From CAZTWC01 sp964617105 [NCBI: uncultured Myxococcia bacterium] (lineage in GTDB: Bacteria > CAZTWC01), in NCBI GenBank assembly GCA_964617105.1, contig CAZTWC010000032.1, positions 1 through 21,451 of the forward strand: a stretch of DNA of 21,451 bases. The letters are read 5' to 3'. This document shows positions 6,897-15,900 of this stretch, piece after piece (position 1 is the first letter of the stretch; the number at the start of each line of letters is the position of its first letter). Below the pieces are notes generated by a model. It made no database searches. It had not been told where the DNA came from and saw only the letters and a program-made list of their open reading frames with translations. Position numbers and translations under genes: made by a program.

Positions 6897-6907
6897 GCCT
6901 GCCAGGC
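6897..6907. promoter_or_regulatory. Short dyad GCCTGCCAGGC upstream of the sigma-factor gene
   Basis: Five-base arms GCCTG and CAGGC flank a single central base, 32 bases before the TTG start of the sigma-factor gene. A TATAAC box (6913-6918) follows immediately, but no well spaced -35 box is visible. It may be an operator or part of the sigma gene's own promoter; the region 6831-6939 shows nothing clearer. Confidence 0.25.
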
Positions 6908-6939
6908 GTCTTTATAACTAGAACCAAAAGGATATTTTT

Positions 6940-7407
6940 TTGCAGAGCGATCTAAATAGTATTTACCGGCTGCATATCACCATGGTTCGCAAGGCTGCCG
7001 AAAGAATTTTAAAAAATTCTTCAGCAGCGGAAGATGTGGCCCAGGAAACTTTTATTAAATATATTCAATATACCAGGAAGCAGAAAAAAATTGACCATAT
7101 CGCCGGATTTTTATTTCGGGTGGCCACCAACCTGGCTCTGAACCAGTTGCGAAACAGTAAAAGACGAGATTTGCTTTTGCAACAAATGGTTAGCGAAAGT
7201 ATTGATGTTACCGTTTCCATTGAGGACCAGATAGCGTTACGCAAGGTGTTGTCCCAGGTGGGCGAATTGGAGGCTCAAATAGCCGCCTATTATTATATTC
7301 ACGGTATGAACCAGCGAGAGATAAGTGATTTGCTCTCTTTGCATCGCCGCAAAGTCAGCCGGCTTTTAGAAGAATTTAGAACCCGGGCGCGTAAATTGTT
7401 GGGTTAA
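6940..7407 (+). CDS. ECF-type RNA polymerase sigma factor
   Basis: This short sigma-70 family protein (155 aa) has only regions 2 and 4, as in extracytoplasmic-function sigma factors. Region 2 (about residues 5-70) contains AEDVAQETFIKYIQY, the core-binding DVxQETF motif, and the -10-reading helix before VATNLALNQLR. Region 4 (about 95-150) contains YYIHGMNQREISDLLSLHRRKVSRLLEEF, a helix-turn-helix for -35 recognition. The usual M/L-rich linker is short. The start is taken as TTG at 6940, preceded by AAAAGGA seven bases away; starting at the internal ATG (VRKAAERI) would cut into region 2. The gene is followed after 35 bases by a membrane anti-sigma factor, the standard arrangement for release of the sigma upon an envelope signal. 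It probably drives its own locus, but I could not find a repeated promoter motif. Confidence 0.9.
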   Translation: MQSDLNSIYRLHITMVRKAAERILKNSSAAEDVAQETFIKYIQYTRKQKKIDHIAGFLFRVATNLALNQLRNSKRRDLLLQQMVSESIDVTVSIEDQIALRKVLSQVGELEAQIAAYYYIHGMNQREISDLLSLHRRKVSRLLEEFRTRARKLLG

Positions 7408-7442
7408 ATTTAAATCGGTTTGAATTTATAAGGTAGTCAAAG

Positions 7443-8192
7443 ATGACAAATGAGATTTTTAGGCAGGAAAAAGCGGACCTGCAGTGTCTTTCTTATTGGA
7501 CGATATCGCAATTGGCTCTGGGAGCGCTAAAAGAGAGGTCTATACAATCTGCGCAGGAGCATTTAGACCAGTGTCCCAGGTGCAGGGATTTGTTGCGGGC
7601 CGAACAGGAACAGGTAGATGCGGCTCGCTACCAGAGACTGCCCGAACAACTGATGGCAGAAATAGAAAAAGATGAACAGAGAACCAAAGCGGGTTGGCGG
7701 CTATTTTTTGGCAGCCGGCTATTCTTTCCAGGCCTGACCGTCTCTTTGACGGTTTGTCTAGTGTTAGTTATTTCTTTCATAGTTAAGGATATGGGGGTAG
7801 ATGTCAACCAACCTTTGACCAGGATCAAGGGAAGTGAGGGGTTGACCGTATCAGTATTAAGGGGAGAGCAATTAACTCATAACCGGGTCCCTTTGGAGCA
7901 GGTCTCCGCCCTTTCGGTAGGCGACAGACTGCGCCTCCATTACCAGGGGCGCCAGGACAATTGGTTGGAGATATACGGGCAGGAGAAGGGGATATGGGAG
8001 TTATATTATCAAGGAAAAGTTCCGCTGGATGGTTGGTTGCCTATGGGCATTAAAATTACCGGCGAGGAGATTACTAAAATAAAGGTTCTTGAATGTTCTG
8101 GTCAATCTGGGCTTCAATCTGAGCAAATAATTGACAAATCAAAGTGCAGCCAGCAGGTTTTTAATTTAAGACTATCAAATTCAAGTCAATAA
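7443..8192 (+). CDS. Membrane anti-sigma factor with HxxxCxxC zinc finger
   Basis: This 249-aa protein has an N-terminal cytoplasmic anti-sigma domain with the zf-HC2/ZAS motif H40-LDQ-C44-PR-C47. One membrane helix follows (about residues 94-114), then a periplasmic domain (about 125-215). The zinc-finger domain binds the ECF sigma and keeps it off RNA polymerase until signalled. The outer domain (SEGLTVSVLRGEQL..., LSVGDRLRLHYQG, WLEIYGQEKGIWELYY) is beta-rich and resembles the DUF4384-type sensory or SH3-like domains that often accompany such anti-sigma factors. The ligand is unknown. The tail has two Cys (ECSGQSG, KSKCSQQ) that could form a disulfide or redox switch in the periplasm. A moderate AAGGTAG binding site precedes the ATG. 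It lies between the sigma factor and the exported caspase, fitting a sensor for the envelope system encoded downstream. Confidence 0.85.
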   Translation: MTNEIFRQEKADLQCLSYWTISQLALGALKERSIQSAQEHLDQCPRCRDLLRAEQEQVDAARYQRLPEQLMAEIEKDEQRTKAGWRLFFGSRLFFPGLTVSLTVCLVLVISFIVKDMGVDVNQPLTRIKGSEGLTVSVLRGEQLTHNRVPLEQVSALSVGDRLRLHYQGRQDNWLEIYGQEKGIWELYYQGKVPLDGWLPMGIKITGEEITKIKVLECSGQSGLQSEQIIDKSKCSQQVFNLRLSNSSQ

Positions 8193-8198
8193 TCACTC

Positions 8199-8230
8199 TG
8201 TCCTCACCTGGACACAGCCCTTCAGAGGCT
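8199..8230 (+). promoter_or_regulatory. Pair of short hairpins between the anti-sigma and caspase genes
   Basis: TGTCC (8199-8203) pairs with GGACA (8210-8214) over a six-base loop, followed at once by AGCC (8216-8219) and GGCT (8227-8230). A run of nine T residues lies further down (8256-8264). The spacing is too great for a standard terminator. The elements may lower transcription or protect the upstream mRNA, tuning the ratio of regulator to protease. Confidence 0.3.
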
Positions 8231-8271
8231 GCGGCAGGCAAGAGGTTAATATTTATTTTTTTTTGGGTTTT

Positions 8272-9840
8272 ATGAAATACCGGGTATTTAAAAATTTTAT
8301 CTTTCTTCTGGTGTTACTAGCAGGTTTGTCTGAGGCGGCGGCTGACTCTCGGTATGCCTTGCTGGTAGGAGCCAACCGGGGAAGTAGTCCCGGCCAGGTG
8401 CCACTTCTCTACGCTGGTCAGGATGCAGAGAGGATGGCCGATGTCTTAATCAACCTGGGAGGTTTTTCTATTGAAAATATCATTGTCAGTAAAAATCCCA
8501 GCGCCAATAAATTAAGAGGTCTGCTAGCCAAATTGAACGCCCGGATCCGCTCCGAGTCAAGTGCTGTTGGCGACAGTTTTCTGTTTGTTTATTATTCGGG
8601 GCATGCAGATAGCATCTCGCTCCACCTGGGTGGCACCTTGCTTCCCTGGGAGGAGTTGCGTAATTGGACCGCCAGTTCTCACGCCCGGGCGCGGCTTCTG
8701 GTGATTGATGCCTGCCAATCGGGCCATGCCACCCGTGTAAAAGGTACCCGCCTGGAACAGCCTTTTGCCCTACCTACCAAAAATATCGCTATCCCCGAGG
8801 GCTTTGCCATACTTTCCTCTGCTACCGCCGGTGAAAACTCTCTGGAGTCGGATCAAATTAGAGGTTCCTTTTTTACTCACCATTTTATTGCTGGCTTAAA
8901 AGGGGTGGCTGATGTGGATGGCGACCGGGTAGTAACCTTAAACGAGGCTTACCGGTATACTGCCAAGCGCACCGTGGCCAGCACTATCTCTACCTTGTCC
9001 GGTGTGCAGCACCCAACCTATTTATATGAACTAAAGGGGAAAAAAGACTTGATTTTAACTCGTCTTCATACCAGGGAAGAGTTGAGTGCTCTTAGCCTGT
9101 CAAAGAGAGGGCAGTATTTTTTTTACCGCAACAGTTTAGAGGGCGTTTTAGAGTTGGAGGCCAATATTGCTGCGGAGAACCGGACCGTCTATATTCCGGC
9201 GGGTAAATATTTTGTCCGTCATCGAACTCTGGAGCGTTTTTATGAAGGTAAAATTGAGTTGCAGGCCAATAGTACCACGGAGTTAAATACCGATAATTTA
9301 AACAGAATCGAGTATGCACAGTTGGTTCGCAAGGGAGGAGTTGCTACCAGAGTTTATTCCCTATCTCTATGGGGAGGAATGGCGCCTTCTTTGCTGGAAG
9401 GGTACCGCTCTATTTGGAACCAGGCCCTGGGATTCTCAATAAACACCCGGCTGTTGACCTTGGAGATATTGGGCCGCTTTTCCTATCATCAAACTGAAAA
9501 TTTGGGTTTGAAAGGGATGCTCAAGGAATACGGCTTATTAGCCGGCATCAGGAAGGTTTTTGATTTTAACCATTTTTCCTTATCCACTGGAGCCCGGGTA
9601 GGAGCCAGTTATCTGGATCAAAAATTTGAGTCCAATGGCGATAATCCCGGTAGATGGTCACTGGTTCCGGTTTTGGAAGTGATGTTACGGGGAGAGCGCC
9701 AATTGCCGGCCGGCTTTTTCCTGGGGCTGGAAGGATCAGCCCGGGTTATAAATTTACGGGTGGAGGGAGATCAGCCGGATTCGGAACGTAAAACACCACT
9801 CCAGTTTATTGGTGCAGTAGGAATTGGAAAATATTGGTAA
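8272..9840 (+). CDS. Exported caspase-family (C14) protease fused to a predicted outer-membrane beta-barrel
   Basis: This 522-aa protein has a signal peptide (residues 1 to about 24: KNFIFLLVLLAGLSEAAA). The caspase-like p20 domain (about 25-250) starts with RYALLVGANRG. It has the catalytic His in YYSGHAD (H111) and the catalytic Cys in LLVIDACQSG (C148), then SSATAGENS and GSFFTHHFIAGL, as in the metacaspase/C14 group. Residues about 255-340 form a beta-rich linker domain (GVLELEANIAAENRTVYIPAG). From about 345 to the end there are amphipathic strands (YSLSLWGGM, LLTLEILGRFSYH, FSLSTGARVGASYLD, LVPVLEVMLRG, GFFLGLEGSARV) ending FIGAVGIGKYW. That final aromatic residue is the usual signal for insertion of outer-membrane barrels. 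The protease would therefore sit in the periplasm or at the surface, tethered to the outer membrane. The ATG at 8272 is chosen although no good binding site is visible; TTG at 8263 is an alternative. It is downstream of the sigma/anti-sigma pair. Confidence 0.88.
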   Translation: MKYRVFKNFIFLLVLLAGLSEAAADSRYALLVGANRGSSPGQVPLLYAGQDAERMADVLINLGGFSIENIIVSKNPSANKLRGLLAKLNARIRSESSAVGDSFLFVYYSGHADSISLHLGGTLLPWEELRNWTASSHARARLLVIDACQSGHATRVKGTRLEQPFALPTKNIAIPEGFAILSSATAGENSLESDQIRGSFFTHHFIAGLKGVADVDGDRVVTLNEAYRYTAKRTVASTISTLSGVQHPTYLYELKGKKDLILTRLHTREELSALSLSKRGQYFFYRNSLEGVLELEANIAAENRTVYIPAGKYFVRHRTLERFYEGKIELQANSTTELNTDNLNRIEYAQLVRKGGVATRVYSLSLWGGMAPSLLEGYRSIWNQALGFSINTRLLTLEILGRFSYHQTENLGLKGMLKEYGLLAGIRKVFDFNHFSLSTGARVGASYLDQKFESNGDNPGRWSLVPVLEVMLRGERQLPAGFFLGLEGSARVINLRVEGDQPDSERKTPLQFIGAVGIGKYW

Positions 9841-9877
9841 TTCTTGAAGGTTAAATAAAACATGGTTAAATTATACA

Positions 9878-9906
9878 TTGTAATTTTGCGACAATTATAT
9901 TAAAAT
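9878..9906 (+). promoter_or_regulatory. Candidate internal promoter before the RCC1-type lipoprotein gene
   Basis: TTGTAA (9878-9883) and TAAAAT (9901-9906) are separated by 17 bases in an AT-rich gap. The -35 box overlaps an inverted repeat ATTGT (9877-9881)/ACAAT (9891-9895). Upstream lies a direct repeat of GGTTAAAT (first copy from about 9849, second from about 9865). This would allow the RCC1, barrel and metalloprotease genes to be expressed apart from the sigma operon. Confidence 0.4.
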
Positions 9907-9939
9907 AAATGTCTTTGATTTTTGAGGGGGCTTTTTTTA

Positions 9940-11421
9940 ATGACGCTGATTTTGCATTTTCGGCCAGCAGCAATGTATCTATTGCTGCTATTACATATAA
10001 CTCTTTTCGTTAGTTGTGGTCTTCCCCTGAAAGAGGGAAATTTTAAGGGAGAGCCACAGTGTCTGGCCGGTCAGGAGACTCATTGCCTGTGCCCTGACGG
10101 CTCTAATTCCCGGAAATCCTGCACTGCCAACTCCACCTGGGGTCTATGTATTTGCCGCAGCAATTTGTCACCAATAGACTTGAAAAAAGTGGATTTGCTC
10201 CCAAGTCTAAAAAAATGCCGGGAGCACAGCGACTGCCCTGCCGGTCAAAATTGCCAAAATAACCTCTGTAAATTTCAGGTGTGTAAAAACCATCAGAGTT
10301 GTCCCTGGGGACAGGTTTGCTCGGTGGAAGGGGAGTTGGGAATATGCCTGGAGCCAGGCTGCCAGAAAGATAATGACTGTGGCGGCGATAATATCTGCCG
10401 GGAAGGCAAATGTTTAACCGCCCAACAACTTTTAAAGAGCGAAACCTTTATTAGATTATCTTCAAATCATGTAAGCACTTGCGGAATCAGGGGTGATAAC
10501 TACCTGTGGTGCTGGCAGGAAGATACCTCCCTTAAGTATTTGAATCAGGACCAGATCTTCACCACCATTCAGATGGATAACGACAAATGGCTGGATATCT
10601 CCATGGGGTACAATCATACCTGTGGTATCAAAAGTGACCGCACCCTATGGTGCTGGGAAAATAGTAACCTGAGCCAGGAGAGCGGCTTTAGTCAAAAAGA
10701 GGTCCCGGTTCAATTGGGGGACAACAGGTGGAAAGTTATCGATTCAGGTAAAAATCACACTTGCGGCATTAGATCAGACAGCAGCCTTTGGTGCTGGGAG
10801 GGTAAAAACCTGAGTCATAGTCACAATTTATGGCCCATAAAAATTGGCCAAGGGCAATGGAAATTTGTTTCCTCCGGGGAAGAAAAAAGTTGCGCCATTC
10901 ATAAGGACAATATTCTTTGGTGCTGGAAGAATGGAGAAAACCAATTACCCAAATCTTTTGATGGAAACCAATGGCGGCAGGTAAGCGCCGGAAAAAATCA
11001 TTTATGCGGCCTTAAAAAGGATAATAGCTTATGGTGTTGGGGAGATAACCGGTATGGTCAGGTAGGCGATGGGACCATGGAAAATGGGCAGGTTCGGGAA
11101 ACGCCAGTTTTTATTGGCGGGTATGATTGGCGGGAGATCAGTGCCGGAGAGTATCACACTTGTGGCCTTAAAAAGGATAACCGCCTTTGGTGCTGGGGAT
11201 TGAACCGGTATGGTCAAATCGGAGACGGCACCAAGTGGTCCAGGCCAAAGCCAATTAATGTTAATCAGCAGCAATGGAAACAGATTACTTCGGGTGGGAA
11301 CCACACCTGTGGTATCAGGAGTGACAACACTATATGGTGTTGGGGCTACAATTTTTACAGTAGATATGGTCAGGGGATCCAGTTGGATATTAAACAACCA
11401 TCTGGTAATAATGGAGATTAA
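9940..11421 (+). CDS. Cys-rich lipoprotein with seven RCC1-like propeller repeats
   Basis: This 493-aa lipoprotein has a signal of about 26 residues ending LFVSC, a good lipobox. A Cys-rich region (residues about 40-160) holds three Cys4 modules: C93/C99/C105/C110 and C141/C147/C153/C158 with spacing C-x5-C-x5-C-x4-C, and C115/C121/C127/C136 with a longer last gap. From about residue 168 to the end there are seven RCC1-like repeats of the pattern W-x-x-I-S-x-G-x-x-H-T-C-G-I-x-x-D-x-x-L-W-C-W. Each has a Cys pair with exactly nine residues between, probably a disulfide. Seven repeats are enough for a closed seven-bladed propeller, a platform for protein or ligand binding. Such Cys-module plus RCC1 proteins are familiar as surface proteins in deltaproteobacterial relatives. 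The ATG at 9940 has a GAGGGGG site; the upstream in-frame TTG at 9922 precedes that site. No enzyme activity is predicted. Confidence 0.85.
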   Translation: MTLILHFRPAAMYLLLLLHITLFVSCGLPLKEGNFKGEPQCLAGQETHCLCPDGSNSRKSCTANSTWGLCICRSNLSPIDLKKVDLLPSLKKCREHSDCPAGQNCQNNLCKFQVCKNHQSCPWGQVCSVEGELGICLEPGCQKDNDCGGDNICREGKCLTAQQLLKSETFIRLSSNHVSTCGIRGDNYLWCWQEDTSLKYLNQDQIFTTIQMDNDKWLDISMGYNHTCGIKSDRTLWCWENSNLSQESGFSQKEVPVQLGDNRWKVIDSGKNHTCGIRSDSSLWCWEGKNLSHSHNLWPIKIGQGQWKFVSSGEEKSCAIHKDNILWCWKNGENQLPKSFDGNQWRQVSAGKNHLCGLKKDNSLWCWGDNRYGQVGDGTMENGQVRETPVFIGGYDWREISAGEYHTCGLKKDNRLWCWGLNRYGQIGDGTKWSRPKPINVNQQQWKQITSGGNHTCGIRSDNTIWCWGYNFYSRYGQGIQLDIKQPSGNNGD

Positions 11422-11470
11422 AGTTTTTTCCCGGCTTTTAAATTGTCAATATAATATCAGGAGGTTTATC

Positions 11471-12847
11471 TTGAAAATATCATCTAATATAATGTTATTA
11501 TTGGCATTTTGCCTTGTGCTGGGTTATTATGCTTTGCCAACGACGGCAACGGCGGCCACAGCGGACGAAACTGATTCAGGAGAAGGCGGAGGCTGGGATT
11601 CCTACCTGGGTGAACAGGAAGAGGAGAGTGATAGCGATAAGAAAGAAGATGGCAAGAAGGTAGATAAGAAAAAAGGGAAAAAGTCCAAATCTGAAGAAGA
11701 GGAGGATGAGGAAGAGGAAGAGGGAGAAGATAAGGAAAAAAAAGATGAAAAAGGGGCCGAAACAACGGCTGAAGGTGGAAAAACCGAGCCGGAGGCAGTC
11801 CCGCCAACCAGTTTACAGAAAGAGTTGGCCGAGGATGTAAAATCAGATGGGCAGCAACCTGCCGCTGCAGAGAAAAAAGCCGATATTGAAGTTGAGAAAA
11901 AAGCGGAACCTGCCCTGGAGGTAGTTGCCGGTTCAGAAGCAATGCCGGATCAAAGTAAGGATAAGCGCCCGTATTCTCTGAGTTTTTCTCTGGGCAACTC
12001 AATGGGAATGGGTGTTTTTGCCCCCAATGTCAACACCGGAACCTTTGTCACCTCCCTGGGAGTCAACGGTTCCTACCGCTTGCAAAAAAATATTTCGGTG
12101 GGAATGGGGTTTTCGGTTTATAAAAGTTTAATCAACAGCTATGTTACTCACACCACCTATCCCAAAGAATTGAAATACAGCGATGTATCTTTGAGCGCCA
12201 GTTGGGGTAAATTTTACCAGGATTCCTGGAGCGGGGTTTCATTTTCAGGCAATGCCGGGCTTAAATTGCCCATATCCATAGAAAGCCGTCATCAGGGGCT
12301 GTTATTCGCCCTGTCAGCCGGGGTTAATGCGATTAGAAAATTCTGGGAGATAAATTGTTCCTACGCATTTTCTTTTAAGAAAAATTTTCATCGCTGGACA
12401 GCCGCCCAGGTGCCCAACCAGTATTATATTCCGCCTTCACCTATTTTAGAGTGGAATGACCCGGAGTTGGTGCTTAACCGTTTCCAGCCTCAGCGCTACA
12501 ACAATAGTTCTTTTAGTTTTAGCAACCGGTTTTCAGCCTCTTATGGTTTTATGGAAAAATTTTCCTTTTCGATTAGTTTTGGATTGGCCCATGCCTTTAA
12601 ATATTCTAAACCCATCGATGAGTTCAGTGTAGAAGATGCAGACAGCGTTGGCCGGACCGATATTATGATGGGCGGGCTGAATTTAAATTATGCTGCTTAC
12701 GATAATGTATCTTTAAGTTTTGGCGCTTCCACGGCTCAGGCGCCTTATTATCGGGACAATACAGGGATACGCTTTCCCTTTTTCGATTTTGTTTCCACAG
12801 CGGACAACCTTACCAGTTTATATCTCAACCTCACCTATACTTACTAA
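11471..12847 (+). CDS. Exported beta-barrel-like outer-membrane protein with long charged linker
   Basis: This 458-aa protein has a signal peptide (residues 1 to about 29; core NIMLLLAFCLVLGYYAL, ending TATAA). A very charged low-complexity linker of about 120 residues follows, with long Lys runs and an almost pure Glu/Asp stretch. From about residue 165 to the end there are regular amphipathic beta strands (YSLSFSLGNSMGMGVF, SVGMGFSVYKSLI, FSFSISFGLAHAF, NVSLSFGASTAQA), finishing SLYLNLTYTY with a terminal aromatic residue. This fits an outer-membrane barrel with a periplasmic or surface tail. The start is the TTG at 11471 because AGGAGG (11459-11464) sits six bases before it. A longer reading overlapping the RCC1 gene has no such support, and ATG at 11492 would truncate the signal peptide. 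It lies 49 bases after the RCC1 lipoprotein gene and 62 before the first metalloprotease. The specific function is not recognised. Confidence 0.78.
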   Translation: MKISSNIMLLLAFCLVLGYYALPTTATAATADETDSGEGGGWDSYLGEQEEESDSDKKEDGKKVDKKKGKKSKSEEEEDEEEEEGEDKEKKDEKGAETTAEGGKTEPEAVPPTSLQKELAEDVKSDGQQPAAAEKKADIEVEKKAEPALEVVAGSEAMPDQSKDKRPYSLSFSLGNSMGMGVFAPNVNTGTFVTSLGVNGSYRLQKNISVGMGFSVYKSLINSYVTHTTYPKELKYSDVSLSASWGKFYQDSWSGVSFSGNAGLKLPISIESRHQGLLFALSAGVNAIRKFWEINCSYAFSFKKNFHRWTAAQVPNQYYIPPSPILEWNDPELVLNRFQPQRYNNSSFSFSNRFSASYGFMEKFSFSISFGLAHAFKYSKPIDEFSVEDADSVGRTDIMMGGLNLNYAAYDNVSLSFGASTAQAPYYRDNTGIRFPFFDFVSTADNLTSLYLNLTYTY

Positions 12848-12909
12848 TACCGATAAGTAAGGGAAGAAGAGAATATTTTTAGCGGAAAATTCAGATATTG
12901 GAGGGATTC

Positions 12910-15900
12910 ATGAGAGAATTTCGCAGAGAAAAGTTACCTCAATTAATTATTTCACTACTGTTGATGGCAGCCCTGTTGACCCCGGTGGTCTTGAGCGGCT
13001 GTACCGGCGACATGGGTGACATCAACCGTACCAGTCCCGACCGGGTGGAAAAATCTATTTTCCAGGGGTTGTGGTTCTATCGTCCCACCACTATTTATGC
13101 CCCCTATTCGGTTGGTTTCACCTTTGTGGGCGAACAGCCTCTAATAGGGTTGAGCCCCAAGATTATCTGGGATATCCAGGAGAAATACCTGATAGGGTAC
13201 AATATCTACTCCCTGGTGAAAAATGCTGAAGAGCAATATCAGCGCCGCCGTCTCCGCCGGCCTGACGGCAGTTGGGTGGAGATCTATGTTGGCAGCCCGG
13301 TGGCTATTTTCCCTATCAAGAAACACTTTGATGTTATCCGCGCCTTCAACACCACCTCTGGGGAACAGTCCAACGTTATTACTGAAGACAGCAGTTTGAA
13401 ACCCTGGTATCAGCGTAAATATATGCGGGTCGACTGGTCGGTTAACAAGGCTAAACCTCTGCGCATTATGATGATGTCGGCTGAACTGGATGGAACGGCC
13501 AATTATATTCGGGCAAATGAAGACCAAAATATGAGTAAGCCTATCTTTAGCAAAGACTATATTGAGTTTACCGGCTGGATCGGAATCAATCCCAAGGGAA
13601 ATCGCTGCTCCTACTATTATCACCACGATGCCACCTGTTCCTCAGCCCGCTGGCAGGTGCGCCACTCCTTTAAAAAGGCAGGGCCAACTTTTCAAGGCCA
13701 GTTTTGTGAACCAGTCCAGGGTGATGGCCGCTGTGATTACCTGGGTTTTAAAAATTATCGTTGTGTAGCGGACCAAGAGGGCTCGGAGAGTGGAGAATGT
13801 TTTCTGGAGTGTGAGAATGACCTGGGTTGCGGCCAGAGTTACCAGTGTGTGCAGGGAATGTGTGAAAACACTTACGAAGCCTGGAACTACGACCCCTATT
13901 TACAGGATAAGTACGGTTATTTTATTAGCGAGCGGAAAACCTATCACCGCCAGCGGGGTATGTCCGAATCCGGTAAAAAATATTTTATCAACCGCTGGAA
14001 TCTATGGACCAAGACCAAAAACCCTGATGGAACCAAACTTACTTTTCGGCAACGGATAGAGGGCGGGTTTTATAAACCGGTATTATTTTACAACAGTGTC
14101 AATATGCCCCAATACCTCTGGGAAACCTCCTATTTGGTAGGCCAAGACTGGAACAAAGTTTTTAAGGACACGGTCGCCTGGATGATATACCTGGAAGAGA
14201 AGGAGGGACTTTTAAAAGATGTGATGCTCAACGACAAGTTCAAAATTCTTTCAGATAAGCAACTGGCCGACTTCCAAAAAGAGGTGGATGATATCAAAAA
14301 CCGTCTGCCCGCTTTCTTTGCAGTTTGCCCCAATCGATGGCAGGATGTGCTGGACGCCAAAGGCCAAGCACCTGCCTATTGGCAGAATACTATCTGTCGG
14401 AATTTGCCTGACAAGGATAAAGTTAAAAAAGTGGGTGATATCCGCTACAGTTTGATCAACTGGGTGGGCTCTCCAATGTATTCCGGACCACTGGGATACG
14501 GTCCCTCTGACAAGGACCCGGAAACCGGCGAGATTTTTACCGGCACCGCCAATATTTACGGCGCCTCCCTGGAAGCCTACGCTTCTTACGCCATGGATAT
14601 CATCAATTTGTTAAATAACAACATTAAGCCGGAAGATTTAATATCTGGCAAGGTAACCAGGGATGATGTGGCTACCAGCAAGGGGAAGAGCACCAGCCCC
14701 TTAACTGCTACCGAAGTGGAAGATCATAAAAACCCCATGGCAGGTATTGACCACGATTTGGCCATGCGTTTGAGAAATTCAACCGCCCTTACTCAGCAAA
14801 AAGAGAAGGCCGCCTGTATCCATAATCATTTCAACCCCAGTGAGCACTTCTCTAACCCAAAAATTGCCGAACTGCACAAAATGATGCGTAATCCGCTAAA
14901 TGAGATGCGCCAGTTGCTTATGGCCGCTCCCCAGGTGCGCCCCGATGCCAAGGCCCGGGGTCTTGAACCTATTAAAGGCACTCCAATTGAAGATCGCTTG
15001 ATCAACGAAGAGGTGCGTTTTATGTTCGGCCAGCAGGAGGATAGAGGCAAAATGCTGGATGAACAGGAGCGGGCCAATTTGTCACCCGCCCGTTGGGCCC
15101 ATTTTGGTGAACTGGATCGCTATCGTAAGTGGCAAAACACGCTTATGGCAAACAATGTCTACCACATCACCTTCACCGATGACACGGTTTATGGCCTGGC
15201 CAAGGAGATGCAGGAGAAGCAGAAGAAAAATGGTTGGTCCTCGGATCAGGTGCGTGAAGAAGTGATAAAAAGAGTCTATATGGGAGTAACTATACACGAA
15301 ATTGGTCATACCGTCGGACTGCGCCACAATTTTGGCGCTAGTGCCGATGCCTATAACTTTTTTGATAAATGGTACGATATCAAGGGAAATTTTACTAATC
15401 CCGATGCCCCGGTTACTGAGCAACAAAAACGGCTTAAAATCTACGAATATCAATACTCCAGCATTATGGATTACGGCGCCCGTTTTAACAGCGATTTTAA
15501 TGGAGCCGGAAAATATGACCGAGCGGTCATCAAGTTTGGTTACGGCGGATTGGTGGAAGTGTTTGGCAAGAGAACCGCTTTCCCCGTGGTCACTTGGGCT
15601 CGCAATACCATGAACATGAGATCCGCTGGTATTGTGTACCATATCTTTAGCTATATGCAAATATTCGGCGGGAACGAGGGCTGGAAGAACTTTTTGGATA
15701 AAAACCGACTTACCCTGCGTTGGAATGATGTCCAGGCTCACCAGCAGAAAATGTACTCCCAATATTTTAAAGATCCGGAAATTATTAACGACCGGATAGC
15801 TACTTTAAAAAACAAGGATGCTGATTCTATCAATGATGCCTATGGTGCCTGGGAGATGATCGAGGTTCCTTTCCGTTACTGTGGCGACGAATTCCGGGGG

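Noticed and set aside
6831-6939. ECF-type autoregulated promoter (AACTTT ... CGTC) before the sigma gene
   Set aside because: The two elements are only about ten bases apart, too close for an ECF promoter, and no matching pair was found before the other genes.
2899-9840. Functional link between the Bax inhibitor-1 protein and the caspase as a bacterial cell-death pair
   Set aside because: They are about 5 kb apart and on opposite strands, the caspase is predicted to be exported, and the BI-1 family is common in bacteria without caspases.
10440-11400. Regularly spaced similar DNA segments that might suggest a repeat array or CRISPR
   Set aside because: The units are imperfect, in frame and encode the seven RCC1-like blades; they are protein repeats.
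11210-11470. Longer N-terminal extension of the charged-linker barrel protein overlapping the RCC1 gene
   Set aside because: It would bury the signal peptide inside the protein; the AGGAGG site and TTG at 11471 give a proper exported start.
11484-12002. 172-codon minus-strand frame rich in Pro and Leu
   Set aside because: It is the antisense image of the Glu/Lys-rich linker of the barrel protein and has no start signals.
15082-15762. 226-codon minus-strand frame inside the first metalloprotease
   Set aside because: It overlaps the zinc-site region of a strongly supported protein and has no recognisable domain.
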